64,000 nucleotides of DNA from Zhaonella formicivorans (GCF_004353525.1 NZ_CP085524.1:1708142-1772141); one strand, 5' to 3'; shown: positions 32,759-42,172, numbered from the stretch's first letter. The notes: generated by a model not told the origin, from the sequence alone. Made by a program: numbers and translations.

Positions 32759-34012
32759 TTAGTCTTGGAAATCCTGCGGCTCTGCCAGGAAGGAGGCGAG
32801 AACACCACCAACTAAAGCCCAGAAAGGCGCGCTGATTTTGAAAATTACTATTCCGGACATGCCAATGACCAGAGCAAAAAAGGCTCCTGTACGAAACTTC
32901 TGGGTAGCAAAAGCCTGTTCAAAGGCGCTTACCAAAACGCCAATCATTGCCAGGCCCGACAGCAGATTAACTAGTTCAGCAGGTAAAGCTTTTACAAAAG
33001 GCCAGGCCACACTGGCAAAGAGGCCAAAAGCTCCAAAAGTCACACCGTTGACTATGGTAGCTGCATAGCGCCCGTTCTTATTCTCGCCGGCTTCTACAGA
33101 GCAGCAGATAGCAGTCATCGGACCGGCGATGTTGGCATTGGTCCCGCCGAAAAACGAGGTGACTATGCCGCCAATGCCACTTAAGATGGTCATGGCATTG
33201 ATGGGCGCTTTATAACCCTGGGCAGTAAGGACACCATAGGCCTGGGCGTTTTCTGCTCCAATCACCAGTACCGCCAGGGGAATGGCGATGGCAATTAAAG
33301 CGTTGCCGGAAAAAGCAGGGGTGAATACCTGGGGCCACATCCAGGCCACCTGGACGTTGGAAAATTTAAAACCGCCGGTAAAAAGAGCAACAATAATTCC
33401 CACTCCTAATGCAGTCAAAATAGGTGAAATTTTTTTGTTCAAACGCTGTACCACAAAATATGCTAGAAGAGTGAGACCGGCAATCAGGGGCGCCTTTTGG
33501 GCGGAGGTAACGATACCAGTGCCAAAGCGAATCATGGCTCCGGCAATCATACCTGTCACAATGGGCAAAGGTATCCAGCGCATTACCTTGCCTACCAGAC
33601 CGGTGACTCCTAAGATAAAGACTATAACGCCCGCAATTAAATAAGCGCCTACGACCTCATTAAAAGGAAAGATGGGCAGAGTTGCAGACATCATTACTGT
33701 GCCCGGGATTGACCAGGCACCGCTGATAGGTTGTTTGTAATAAAGGGCTAAAAATATTCCCAGCAGACCACCGAAGAAATACACCGAAAACAACCAGGAA
33801 ATGGTTTGGGCATCAGTAAGTTTGCCATTTTGAGCCGAGTTCATGATAATTAAGGCCGGCCCTGTAATTGCAAAGATAGTAGCGACTATTCCCGCCGTAA
33901 TAGTCTTGCTGTTGAGATAACCCCAAAAGTCTCTTAACCCAGAACTGATACCCGAACCTTTTTCCAGTATGCACTCCTTAGTTTGCAGTTTAACTACAGA
34001 TTGCACCGCCAC
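32759..34012 (-). CDS. BenE-family membrane transporter
   Basis: 417 residues with ~12 helices; GAWSIPGTVMMSATLP, LPIVTGMIAGAMIRFGTGIV, NAQAYGVLTAQGYKAPINAMTILSGIGGIVTSFFGGTNANIAGPMTAICC match the benzoate/H+ symporter (BenE) family. GTG at 34012 follows GGAGGGG. It is the last gene of the hydroxylase operon and provides a second uptake route, probably for an aromatic or heterocyclic carboxylate. Confidence 0.85.
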   Translation of the reverse strand: MAVQSVVKLQTKECILEKGSGISSGLRDFWGYLNSKTITAGIVATIFAITGPALIIMNSAQNGKLTDAQTISWLFSVYFFGGLLGIFLALYYKQPISGAWSIPGTVMMSATLPIFPFNEVVGAYLIAGVIVFILGVTGLVGKVMRWIPLPIVTGMIAGAMIRFGTGIVTSAQKAPLIAGLTLLAYFVVQRLNKKISPILTALGVGIIVALFTGGFKFSNVQVAWMWPQVFTPAFSGNALIAIAIPLAVLVIGAENAQAYGVLTAQGYKAPINAMTILSGIGGIVTSFFGGTNANIAGPMTAICCSVEAGENKNGRYAATIVNGVTFGAFGLFASVAWPFVKALPAELVNLLSGLAMIGVLVSAFEQAFATQKFRTGAFFALVIGMSGIVIFKISAPFWALVGGVLASFLAEPQDFQD

Positions 34013-34028
34013 TGTTAACCCCTCCTTT

Positions 34029-36308
34029 TTACTCTTGCTCTAATCTTTTTTCTAAAGCTGCTAATAATTTTTCCGGCTTCACGGGTAGACTGGTAACATA
34101 TACTCCTACCGCATCACGGATGGCATTGATAATGGCAGGAGCAGTGGGAACCAGGGCCGGTTCCGCTACCGACTTGGCGCCGAAAGGTCCAATTGGATCC
34201 AAGGTCTCTACAAAGGCCACTTCTATGGGCGGCATATCGGTCGCCACCGGCAGCTTATAGTCCCTGAAGTTGGGGTTCAAAATCCTGCCCTCTTTAGTTA
34301 TTATTTCTTCCATAAAAGTATAGCCAATTCCCATTGCCACCCCGCCTTCTAACTGTCCTTCAGCCAGAGTTGGATTTAAAACGCGGCCTAAATCCTGTAC
34401 TGCGATAATTTTCAGCACTTTTACTTTTCCCGTCTCCTGATCAACTTCCACTTCAGCCAGCTGGCAGCCAAAAGAGTAAGAAGGTGCAATATTGCCATAC
34501 TTGGTTTTCGGGTCGGCGATGGTAACATTGCTGGGGACGTAGCTGCCCCTACCTACTATAACAGTGCCGCCGCGACGATAGCAGGCCTCTGTGGCAATTT
34601 CAGCAAAATCTTTGAAAACTGCATTGTCCACAAGCGAAATAATCTTGCCATCCCTGATGTCCAGCTTATCGGGAGCAAGGCCGAGGATCTCACCGGCTGC
34701 CTCCAATAACTGGCGGCGGGCATCTCTGGCTGCAGCCAGGACAGCGTTTCCGCCAATTACCGTCACCCGGCTGGCGTAAGCTCCCAAGCCAAAAGGCGAG
34801 TAGTCAGAATCAACCTCAGCTACCCTTACCCGGTCTACGCCAATACCCAGCGCTTCAGCTGCAATCTGGGCCCAAACAGTGGTGGTCCCACATCCGATTT
34901 CCCCTTCCCCGGAAAAAACAGTGACCATGCCGTCGGCGGAAATCCGGACTTCGGCTGCGGAACCGTCAAAACTGGGATAAACGCCGCGGTTTCCGGACAC
35001 GTGAATACAGCAGGCTAAGCCGATGCCCCGCCCCGGAACTTTATTTTTCCGTTTTTCATCCCAACCTGAGCGGCGTACTACTTCACGGATGCAGTCCGTC
35101 AGCCCGCTGCTGGTGATTTCCCAACCATGCACCGTTACGTCTCCCGTCCGGGTAGCGTTTTTAATGCGCAGTTCCGCCGGGTCCATGCCCAGTTTAACTG
35201 CCAACTGGTCCATCAAAACCTCGATGGCAAAAGTTGTTTGCGGGTTCCCAAAACCGCGAAACATCCCCGTGGGCAACTTATTGGTATAAACTAAGTAGCC
35301 GATATTATCCACGTTCTTTATCCGGTACAGGTTGTCTATCCGAGTAACAGCTGTGCTTAACACTCCGGGGGCAATATTGGAATAAGCGCCGTTGTCGGCT
35401 ATAATGGTGGAGCGTTTAGCCAATAAAGTCCCATCTTGGCTTGCGGCCAGGGCCATCCTAATCTTCATAGGCACCCGGGGCCAAGTGGCTTCATACTCCT
35501 CCTCCCGAGTATTGGCCAGAAACACCGGCCGGCCGGCTTTACGGGCCAATGCCACACAGATGGGTTCAATGGTCAGCGGAAGTTTAGCACCAAAAGCGCC
35601 GCCGCCCTGTACCTGCACTACCCGCACCTCGCTCAGCTTTAGTCCAAAGAGGCTGGCGATCCGGGCCCGCAGCCAGGCAGGACCTTGGTTAGGAGACCAG
35701 ATATTCAGCCTGCCGCCTGGTTCAAAACTAGCCAAGCAGGTGTTAGGCTCCAGATAAGACTGGTGCACAAAAGGAAGCTCAAAAGTATCCTCTACAACTA
35801 CATCTGCTTTGGCAAAAGCGGCTTCCACATCACCCTGAACCACGTGGTTAAAAACAGCCACATTATTTTCTTTTCCTTCGTGAATCAGAGGCTGACCAGG
35901 CTGCATGGCTTCTTCCGGGTCAAAGACAGCCGGCAGTTCCTTGTATTCGACTTTGATGGCCGCCAAAGCCTTGAGCGCGGTCTCTTCATCCACCGCAGCT
36001 ACCGCCGCCACCGGATCCCCAATGTAACGGACCTTTTCCACAGCCAGGATGTTCATGTCTGCTATCGCTTCACCTATTTTGGCAGCGGGCACATCCTCAG
36101 CCGTGATTACAGCCACGACGCCCTCTATGGCCTTTGCCGCGTTGGTATCAACCTTAATTATCCTGGCATGGGGAAAGGGGCTGCGCAGCACTTTCCCATA
36201 TAACATGCCGGGAACTTTTAGATCGCTGGGAAACTTAAAGGTCCCCGTAACTTTTTCCCACCCGTCTATGCGGGGAACACTCTGACCAATATTCCTAAAT
36301 ACGGACAT
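34029..36308 (-). CDS. Molybdenum hydroxylase large (molybdopterin) subunit, xanthine dehydrogenase family
   Basis: 759 residues. Family motifs are GGGAFGAKLPLTIEPICVALARKAGRPVF (residues ~230-260), MFRGFGNPQTTFAIEVLMDQLA (~350), GEIGCGTTTVWAQIAAEALGI (~460) and, near the C-terminus, GPFGAKSVAEPALVPTAPAI, where the Glu of AEPA is the expected catalytic base. These enzymes hydroxylate an N-heterocycle, aldehyde or aryl-CoA with water as oxygen source. Overlaps the 2Fe-2S gene by 14 bp. The substrate cannot be assigned; proximity of a PucR regulator and an amidohydrolase favours an N-heterocycle. Confidence 0.88.
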   Translation of the reverse strand: MSVFRNIGQSVPRIDGWEKVTGTFKFPSDLKVPGMLYGKVLRSPFPHARIIKVDTNAAKAIEGVVAVITAEDVPAAKIGEAIADMNILAVEKVRYIGDPVAAVAAVDEETALKALAAIKVEYKELPAVFDPEEAMQPGQPLIHEGKENNVAVFNHVVQGDVEAAFAKADVVVEDTFELPFVHQSYLEPNTCLASFEPGGRLNIWSPNQGPAWLRARIASLFGLKLSEVRVVQVQGGGAFGAKLPLTIEPICVALARKAGRPVFLANTREEEYEATWPRVPMKIRMALAASQDGTLLAKRSTIIADNGAYSNIAPGVLSTAVTRIDNLYRIKNVDNIGYLVYTNKLPTGMFRGFGNPQTTFAIEVLMDQLAVKLGMDPAELRIKNATRTGDVTVHGWEITSSGLTDCIREVVRRSGWDEKRKNKVPGRGIGLACCIHVSGNRGVYPSFDGSAAEVRISADGMVTVFSGEGEIGCGTTTVWAQIAAEALGIGVDRVRVAEVDSDYSPFGLGAYASRVTVIGGNAVLAAARDARRQLLEAAGEILGLAPDKLDIRDGKIISLVDNAVFKDFAEIATEACYRRGGTVIVGRGSYVPSNVTIADPKTKYGNIAPSYSFGCQLAEVEVDQETGKVKVLKIIAVQDLGRVLNPTLAEGQLEGGVAMGIGYTFMEEIITKEGRILNPNFRDYKLPVATDMPPIEVAFVETLDPIGPFGAKSVAEPALVPTAPAIINAIRDAVGVYVTSLPVKPEKLLAALEKRLEQE

Positions 36309-36774
36309 TATCAGCCATCACCTCGCCTGCTTTTTTTATGGCTTTAATAATTTTGCTGTAACCGGTGCAGCGGCAGAGATTGCCGGCAATCGCATGGGCT
36401 ATTTCCTCTTCACTCGCTCTGGGGTTCTTATCCAGCAAAGCTTTAGCCGTGAGGATCATGCCGGGCGTGCAGTACCCGCACTGCAGCGCACTCTCGGAGA
36501 TAAACGCTTCCTGTAAGGGATGCAGACGACCCTGCTGGGCCAGGCCTTCAATGGTCAAGATCTCTTTACCCTGGGCCTGAACGGCCAGATAAAGACAAGC
36601 GTTGACCGGCTGACCGTCAACCAAAACAGTACAAGCGCCGCATTCTCCCTTGCCGCAGCCTTCTTTAACGCCGGTATAACCCAGCTCACGCAAAAAAGAT
36701 AACAGAGTCTGGCCGGGTTTTGCCGCGAGCTTCTTTTTCTGTCCATTGATGGTAAGTTCGATAGTCAAAAACAT
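36295..36774 (-). CDS. Molybdenum hydroxylase [2Fe-2S] subunit
   Basis: 159 residues. The plant-type cluster is GCGKGECGACTVLVDGQPVNAC and the second cluster QCGYCTPGM...NLCRCTGY, both complete. Start TAATG overlaps the FAD subunit stop. It passes electrons from the molybdenum centre to FAD. Confidence 0.93.
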   Translation of the reverse strand: MFLTIELTINGQKKKLAAKPGQTLLSFLRELGYTGVKEGCGKGECGACTVLVDGQPVNACLYLAVQAQGKEILTIEGLAQQGRLHPLQEAFISESALQCGYCTPGMILTAKALLDKNPRASEEEIAHAIAGNLCRCTGYSKIIKAIKKAGEVMADNVRI

Positions 36775-37652
36775 TATCTTTCCACTTCCCTTCCAGAAGA
36801 TAAGGCTAACTCCCGGGCCTTTTGCAAAGCTCGCCTGGTTAAAACAGCCACCATTTTGCGCCGGTAACCAGCGGAAGCTCTGTGGTCATCGATGGGTCTG
36901 GCTGCGCTTGCGGCTATAGCAGCTGCCCGTTCGATGTCATCCTCTGTAAGTTTAGTGCCGACCAAGGCCACTTCAGCTTCCGTTACTTTCAGGGGTGTCG
37001 GGGCAACAGCACCCAATGCCAGGCCGGATGACCTGCATATGCCATCTTCTACTACTACCATAGCGGCAGCGCTGACCAGGGCGATGTCTACCGCAGCCCG
37101 CGGGCCTAGTTTAAGGTAACAGCTTCCGCAGCTTTTGGGTACAAGCGGAACGTTTATTTCTGCCAAGAGCTCCCCCGGTTCCATAACCGTTTGCATGGGG
37201 CCTTGAAAAAAACCACTAAGAGGAACGGTCCTCTCCCCTTGCCGGCTGATAAGTTTAACATCAGCGCCAAACGCCAGTAAAGGCGGCGCGATGTCGGCCG
37301 ACGGAACTGCACTGCATAAATTTCCACCGACGGTAGCCAGGTTGCGTACCTGCCAGGAGCCAATTTGGCCTGCCGCCTCAGCTATTGCAGTATATTTTGC
37401 TTTAACAGCAGCATTTTCAGCTATGGACTGGTGCGTTGCAGTGGCGCCGATCCTCAGCCCATCAACTTTGAATTCAATCACTTGTTGGGAAGTTATTTTA
37501 CTTAAGGAAACAAAAAAGCGGGGCTTTTCCTTTCCTTCCTTGATAGCTACAAGCAAATCAGTACCTCCGGCCAGCACCTTCGCCTCCGGCAGACTGGCCA
37601 AAAGCCCTACGGTCTCTTCTAGAGTTACAGGAAAAAAAACGTTCTCAACCAC
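36774..37652 (-). CDS. Molybdenum hydroxylase FAD subunit
   Basis: 292 residues with VLAGGTDLLVAIKEG (FAD loop), LRIGATATHQSIAENAAV, and ATVGGNLCSAVPSADIAPPLLAFGADVKL, typical of CoxM/HcrB-type subunits. It lacks the extra [4Fe-4S] insertion of 4-hydroxybenzoyl-CoA reductase, arguing against that enzyme. The GTG start follows GGGGAGG, two bases after the frdB-like stop. Confidence 0.9.
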   Translation of the reverse strand: MVENVFFPVTLEETVGLLASLPEAKVLAGGTDLLVAIKEGKEKPRFFVSLSKITSQQVIEFKVDGLRIGATATHQSIAENAAVKAKYTAIAEAAGQIGSWQVRNLATVGGNLCSAVPSADIAPPLLAFGADVKLISRQGERTVPLSGFFQGPMQTVMEPGELLAEINVPLVPKSCGSCYLKLGPRAAVDIALVSAAAMVVVEDGICRSSGLALGAVAPTPLKVTEAEVALVGTKLTEDDIERAAAIAASAARPIDDHRASAGYRRKMVAVLTRRALQKARELALSSGREVER

Positions 37653-37654
37653 AT

Positions 37655-38338
37655 TTACACCTCCCCGAAATACTTGGAGCGCAGAAGCTTAATATTTTTA
37701 GCCGGTTCTATTTTGTGGGGACATACTTGATTGCACTTTCCACAGTTAATACAATTTAAAATTCCGCTGCTTCTCGCTACTACTCCCCGGTTTAATTCAT
37801 CCCGCGGGTCAAAAGCATGTCTGGCCATTTGCATGAGCCCTGCTGGACCTAAGAATTCGTGTTTTTTGACCCGCGTTACCGGGCAAATAGAAACACAGTT
37901 ATAACATTCCACGCATCTGCTCACTACTTTAAAGTTCTCCTGGTCCTCGGTGTCAACCTTTTCCGGCTGTTTGGCCGGTACTTCTCCCCGCTCCAGGAAT
38001 AACCGCAGACTGTCTTTCCTTTTATCGTATTCCTGACGGTCTACCATTAAGTCGCGAATTACTGTGAAGTTATCCAAGGGTTCCAGCACCATTTCCCGGG
38101 CAGCGCTTTCACGACACATGAGTCCTGGCTTGCCGTTGATTTTCGCGCCGCAGAGGCCGCAGTGGCTGTTACGGCAGCAGTAGCTGAAACTCAAAGTGCC
38201 GTCGATATTTTCGTAAATGTATAAGACCACATCTAAAACGCTCATACCCTGTACAAAGGGAAAATCATAGGTTTCATAATGAGGCTGGGAGTCTACTTCT
38301 GGATTGAAGCGCAAAATAGTGACTTTTCCATCCTGCAT
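37655..38338 (-). CDS. Fumarate reductase/succinate dehydrogenase-like iron-sulfur subunit
   Basis: About 227 residues: [2Fe-2S] region SYCCRNSHCGLCGAKINGKPGLMC, then CVECYNCVSICPVTR and CINCGKCNQVCPHKI. ATG at 38338 behind GGGGGAG overlaps the flavoprotein stop; an in-frame longer start exists at 38374. No membrane anchor gene follows, so with the flavoprotein it likely forms a soluble enoate-type reductase using ferredoxin-like electron input. Confidence 0.88.
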   Translation of the reverse strand: MQDGKVTILRFNPEVDSQPHYETYDFPFVQGMSVLDVVLYIYENIDGTLSFSYCCRNSHCGLCGAKINGKPGLMCRESAAREMVLEPLDNFTVIRDLMVDRQEYDKRKDSLRLFLERGEVPAKQPEKVDTEDQENFKVVSRCVECYNCVSICPVTRVKKHEFLGPAGLMQMARHAFDPRDELNRGVVARSSGILNCINCGKCNQVCPHKIEPAKNIKLLRSKYFGEV

Positions 38339-38339
38339 T

Positions 38340-40031
38340 TTACAAAGCTCCCCCCTCTGGCTTGATTTCGGCAAGATCTACGGGTATTTCCTGGACTGTT
38401 AAATCATCAGCCTTTTGGCGTATGGTAAGGTGTTTTAGCCATCTCTTATTATCTGCTGCCGGGTAATCCTCGCGGTAATGGGCCCCCCGGCTTTCGGTTC
38501 TAAGCAACGCAGCCTTCGTGACGCATTGGGCCACTGTTGCCAGGAAATAGTTTTCCAGGCCTTCAACCAGTTCCTGATTATAATGTCTGGACTTTAAACT
38601 CAACGCTTGGGACTCCAACTGGCTCTTAAGGACTTCCAGTTCAACCAGAGCACCCCTTAAGCTTGCTTCCGAGCGGATTACAGCCACCTTCTCCCACATG
38701 AGGCGACGCAGGCGGTTACGCAAGGTCACAGGCCGGATGCCATCTTCCCGGCTCAGCATTTGGCCAGCAAGTTCGGTAGCTGTTTTAGCTTCACGGGGAT
38801 CTACAGGAGCCTGGCCTATCTCGGCTGCTAACTTGGCTGCCGCTTTACCGGCCCGGGCACCGCTGACCAACAGCTCGGCCAGGGCATTTTGGCTTAAGCG
38901 GTTGGCGCCATGAACCCCTGCTGCATTTTCACCTGTTACAAACAACCCCGGCACACTGCTCTGCCAATTTTCATCAACTCGCACACCACCCATGAAGAAA
39001 TGGCAGGTAGGTGCAACCTCAAGTCTGTCTTTTTCCGGAGTAATCCCTATCTTCTGATAGGTTTCATAAAGGGCTGGCTGCATTTTGGCAATAAATCCCG
39101 GTTCATGATAAGTCATATCGGCAAAAACGCCTCCATGAGGGCCGCCCCGTCCCTCCTTGACCTCAGTATAAATAGCCCGAGCAACCCTATCCCGGGTTGA
39201 AAGTTCCAGCCGCTCCGGGTCATATTTTTCCATGAAACGTTCTCCCTTGTTATTAAAAAGATGCACATAGTAAAGCAGGGCTCCCAGGTTTCCCCGCAAA
39301 GAATTGGGAAAGAGAAATCCCAGGGGATAAAATTGGACAAACTCCATATCCATCAGCTCTGCACCTGCATCCAAGGCCAAAGCATAACCATCGCCGGTAG
39401 CTCCTGTTGGGTTACTGGTGTTAAGATAGAGGTTACCTGCCCCGCCGCAGGTCAGAATAACCGTTTTAGCCCTGAGCAGGACCGTTTCACCAGTTTCCAA
39501 GTTTAAACCTACAGCCCCCGTCACTCTACTTTCATCTTTAAGCAGTTTTAAAATCATTGTATTGGACAGGATGTTGATGTTGCGTTTTTTGACCTCCCCA
39601 AACAAAGCCCGCATCATTTCTCGGCCTGTACGGTCCTCCAGAAAGGTGCAGCGGGGGTAAGAATGGCCGCCGTCAATCCGTAAAGCATAGCTTTCCCCGT
39701 CTGCCTTCCGCTGCCATAAGGCTCCGATTCTCTCCAGCTCCAAAATCAGGTCCGGCGCTTCTTCCACCAGGATCCGCACCAGACGCTGTTCATTTAGGAA
39801 AGAACCGCCTCTAACAGTGTCCAAAAAGTGAAGATCACGGCTGTCACCGGGCTCGTGCCAGCTCCCTACTCCAGCGATGGCGCCAGGAGCCATGATAGTG
39901 ATGCCGCAGCGCTCCGGAAAACCTTTTAACACCATGGTAACCTTAACCCCATGCTTGCTGGCTTCATAGGCTGCCATAGCCCCAGCGCCGCCCCCGCCAA
40001 TAACTAGCACATCGGTTGCAAAATGATGCAT
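38340..40031 (-). CDS. Fumarate reductase/succinate dehydrogenase-like flavoprotein
   Basis: 563 residues. FAD binding is VLVIGGGGAGAMAAYEASKHG. The site that holds the covalently bound FAD His in SdhA (RSHT) reads RCGI, so FAD is probably non-covalent. The substrate loop QFHPTG reads QFYPLG, while PTCHFFMGG and the Arg of STRDRVARAI are kept. FVTGENAAGVHGANRLSQNALAELLVSG is typical. The His-to-Tyr change suggests the substrate is an unsaturated acid other than fumarate. It follows the creatininase-like gene by 27 bp. Confidence 0.86.
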   Translation of the reverse strand: MHHFATDVLVIGGGGAGAMAAYEASKHGVKVTMVLKGFPERCGITIMAPGAIAGVGSWHEPGDSRDLHFLDTVRGGSFLNEQRLVRILVEEAPDLILELERIGALWQRKADGESYALRIDGGHSYPRCTFLEDRTGREMMRALFGEVKKRNINILSNTMILKLLKDESRVTGAVGLNLETGETVLLRAKTVILTCGGAGNLYLNTSNPTGATGDGYALALDAGAELMDMEFVQFYPLGFLFPNSLRGNLGALLYYVHLFNNKGERFMEKYDPERLELSTRDRVARAIYTEVKEGRGGPHGGVFADMTYHEPGFIAKMQPALYETYQKIGITPEKDRLEVAPTCHFFMGGVRVDENWQSSVPGLFVTGENAAGVHGANRLSQNALAELLVSGARAGKAAAKLAAEIGQAPVDPREAKTATELAGQMLSREDGIRPVTLRNRLRRLMWEKVAVIRSEASLRGALVELEVLKSQLESQALSLKSRHYNQELVEGLENYFLATVAQCVTKAALLRTESRGAHYREDYPAADNKRWLKHLTIRQKADDLTVQEIPVDLAEIKPEGGAL

Positions 40032-40058
40032 CAGTTTAATTCTCCTCTCCTTGCCTGG

Positions 40059-40874
40059 TTACTGCTTAATCCTGCCAATGGGGCCCTCATACCGGCGCAG
40101 CCAGCCGATAAATTTCACTAAGTTTTTAACCATATATTCATGGTACTGCCGGCCCTTCTCCGGAGAAGCATGGCTTGAATCGGAAAAAGAACCGGTGGGA
40201 GCAAAAGCCTTCTGCTCCCTGCTGTTCCAGAAAATTTCTATGCTATCCCCGCCCTTGCCTAAAAGGTCCTTATGTGTAAATTCTGACATCAATGGTTCTA
40301 AGTTTACCTGCTCGCCAGTCAACTTTTCCTGCTTAATCAAATGTGGGTGTTTATACCAGACATGGGAAATTTCCAATTCACCAGCGTGATGTTCCACTGC
40401 ATCTTTGATGTGGGCAATACCCCTGGCTAAATACATGGGATCAACTAAGGACAGAAACACATCAGGCAGCTCATACTGGTGCAAAGACCGGCACGCTGTT
40501 ATAAGTCCTGCGTTGTTGGTTCCCTTGTGACCGTTAATTATTATGATCTTTTTAAAGCCATGCCTGGCGAGACTGCAGATAACGTCCTTGGCAACTTCCA
40601 CCAACGTTTCGGTTCTTAATGAGATAGTTCCCGGAAAATCCAGGTGGTGGGGCGAATCGCCGAACCACAAGGGCGGCGTTACCAAGACTCCCGTTTCTTT
40701 AGCCGCATCCTCGGCTAAAGCTATGGCTGCATAGCTGTCTACTCCCAACGGTCCAGCCGGGCCATGCTGCTCGGTGCTGCCAACCGGAAACAGAATGATA
40801 TCATCGCTTTTTAAGTATTCTGCCACATCCTCCCAGGTCAGTTCTTGAAGCCAAACAGACTTTAACTTGGCCAT
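40059..40874 (-). CDS. Creatininase-family amidohydrolase
   Basis: 271 residues with FPVGSTEQHGPAGPLGVDSYAA (metal ligands Glu/His/Asp), GDSPHHLDFPGTISL, IIINGHKGTNN and VEHHAGELEISHVW, the standard creatininase-family metal site. Family members hydrolyse cyclic amides or other C-N bonds (creatinine, 3-dehydro-scyllo-inosose, peptides). It is the first gene of the operon, and its ATG follows GAGGAGG. Opening of a lactam produced by the molybdenum hydroxylase and reductase is a reasonable, untested role. Confidence 0.88.
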   Translation of the reverse strand: MAKLKSVWLQELTWEDVAEYLKSDDIILFPVGSTEQHGPAGPLGVDSYAAIALAEDAAKETGVLVTPPLWFGDSPHHLDFPGTISLRTETLVEVAKDVICSLARHGFKKIIIINGHKGTNNAGLITACRSLHQYELPDVFLSLVDPMYLARGIAHIKDAVEHHAGELEISHVWYKHPHLIKQEKLTGEQVNLEPLMSEFTHKDLLGKGGDSIEIFWNSREQKAFAPTGSFSDSSHASPEKGRQYHEYMVKNLVKFIGWLRRYEGPIGRIKQ

Positions 40875-40978
40875 ATGTAAACTACCTCCTCACACAAAAA
40901 TTAATAGTATTCCTATCGGATTTATTGATATTATAAAACAAAAAATTAATGCAGACAAGTAAATTTGTTTTGGGCAGC

Positions 40979-41007
40979 AAAAAACCCCTTGCCTGTGGCA
41001 AGAGGTT
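40979..41007 (-). terminator. Intrinsic terminator after stalk-domain gene
   Basis: AACCTCTTGCC and GGCAAGGGGTT stem with ACA loop followed by TTTT on the minus strand. Confidence 0.9.
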
Positions 41008-41023
41008 GTTCTGCCTAAAAAAA

Positions 41024-42010
41024 TTACTCCACTGTAGCTTTGACTTCTTTCAAAACTTGATCATTTTGGTCAACAAAGATAAAAGTAAGCCTTCCTGTGC
41101 TGTGGAAATCATCTTTTTCTATCTTTACAGTATCGGTGGGATGGGTGATAGCTTGTGTTACGATTTGACCTTTTTCCGGGCTGATGGTTTGCACCCTGGC
41201 CCATACTTTATCTTTTAACTGGTAGATACCGGTAATTTTAATGTCATAACCGCCGGTCGGGGCTTCGCCCAGGTAAGCCCAGAGCAAGAGGTCGTCGTCG
41301 TAATCAAAACCTGGAATAGGCAGGGGCTTGCGGTCAATAGCTTCCGCTTTATCCTTGTTGATAATAACCGCAAAATCCATATCGGAAAAATATTTATCCC
41401 TATGCCAGTCTCCTTCTACCTCCCGCTCTCTGCTGCTGAATTCCTCGCGTTCAAAATCATACCAGCTGAAATCCACAGGCTTTGCCTCTTCATCAATTAT
41501 AACGTCCCCATCCCTGTAGTCAACTTTCAGCCCCAGGACCTCTGCCAAAAACCTCAGGGGTACAAAAGTACGGTTCCCAAGTACTTCGGGGGGTATGTCT
41601 AAATCTTCATATACTTTGCCGTCAACTTTTATAATAACTTGTTTGACCAGTATTATTTCCACCTTTTTTCCGTCTCTGCTGACGGTTACTGTGCTTGTCT
41701 TAGCATCATAACCAACTTGGGCTCCTAAACTCGCTGATACTGCCCTTAAAGGTATCAGGATACGCCCCCCTTTATTAAGCGGAGAAACGTCAAACTTAAT
41801 CACATTTCCGTTAACTTTTATATTCCCTTTAAAGGCTTTTTCCTTCTTTGCTTTAAATTGTTGCATCGTGGTTTTTTGAGTAAACGGCAATTTCAATTTT
41901 CCTTTGCCAGTATCAGTTTTTGTTAAAAACGGCTGAGAAGCAAATGCCAACAAGGTCGAGCTAAAGGTGAAAAAGACAACCAAAGCAGCAACAAATAATC
42001 CTTTTTTCAT
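41024..42010 (-). CDS. Secreted copper-amine-oxidase N-terminal (stalk) domain protein 1
   Basis: About 328 residues with signal peptide (KKGLFVAALVVFFTFSSTLLAFA). The stalk domain runs KVNGNVIKFDVSPLNKGGRILIPLRAVSASLGAQVGYDAKTSTVTV...NRTFVPLRFLAEVLGLKVDY. The C-terminal ~150 residues are a separate mixed domain (DFSWYDFEREEF...). ATG at 42010 is preceded by GGGAGG only across a small hairpin (42018-42037). These domains are common in Firmicute cell-surface proteins; the copper name is historical. Confidence 0.82.
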   Translation of the reverse strand: MKKGLFVAALVVFFTFSSTLLAFASQPFLTKTDTGKGKLKLPFTQKTTMQQFKAKKEKAFKGNIKVNGNVIKFDVSPLNKGGRILIPLRAVSASLGAQVGYDAKTSTVTVSRDGKKVEIILVKQVIIKVDGKVYEDLDIPPEVLGNRTFVPLRFLAEVLGLKVDYRDGDVIIDEEAKPVDFSWYDFEREEFSSREREVEGDWHRDKYFSDMDFAVIINKDKAEAIDRKPLPIPGFDYDDDLLLWAYLGEAPTGGYDIKITGIYQLKDKVWARVQTISPEKGQIVTQAITHPTDTVKIEKDDFHSTGRLTFIFVDQNDQVLKEVKATVE

Positions 42011-42017
42011 TTTAAAC

Positions 42018-42048
42018 CTGCCTGTTGTTAAAGGCAGCTGCACCTCCC
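42018..42048 (-). promoter_or_regulatory. SD and start codon separated by a hairpin (gene 41024-42010)
   Basis: GGGAGG (42048-42043) is followed by CTGCC...GGCAG (42037-42018), then GTTTAAA ATG. Removing the hairpin leaves about 12 bases between SD and AUG. Confidence 0.55.
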
Positions 42049-42129
42049 AAAATTTTTCTTTTCCAACCCGGGTTGTTTCCTTATATACTAAAAATTACGC
42101 AACTGCCATAGTTTTTTTAAGGGTTAGCT

Positions 42130-42159
42130 AAAAAAAAGCTCTCGTTTTTTACGAGAGCT
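42130..42159 (-). terminator. Intrinsic terminator after stalk-domain gene 2
   Basis: AGCTCTCG and CGAGAGCT stem followed by a run of eight T on the minus strand. Confidence 0.9.
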
Positions 42160-42172
42160 AAGGTATAGCAAA

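Noticed and set aside
34029-37652. Assignment of the molybdenum hydroxylase as 4-hydroxybenzoyl-CoA reductase
   Set aside because: The FAD subunit lacks the extra [4Fe-4S] insertion, and no aryl-CoA ligase is nearby; substrate left open.
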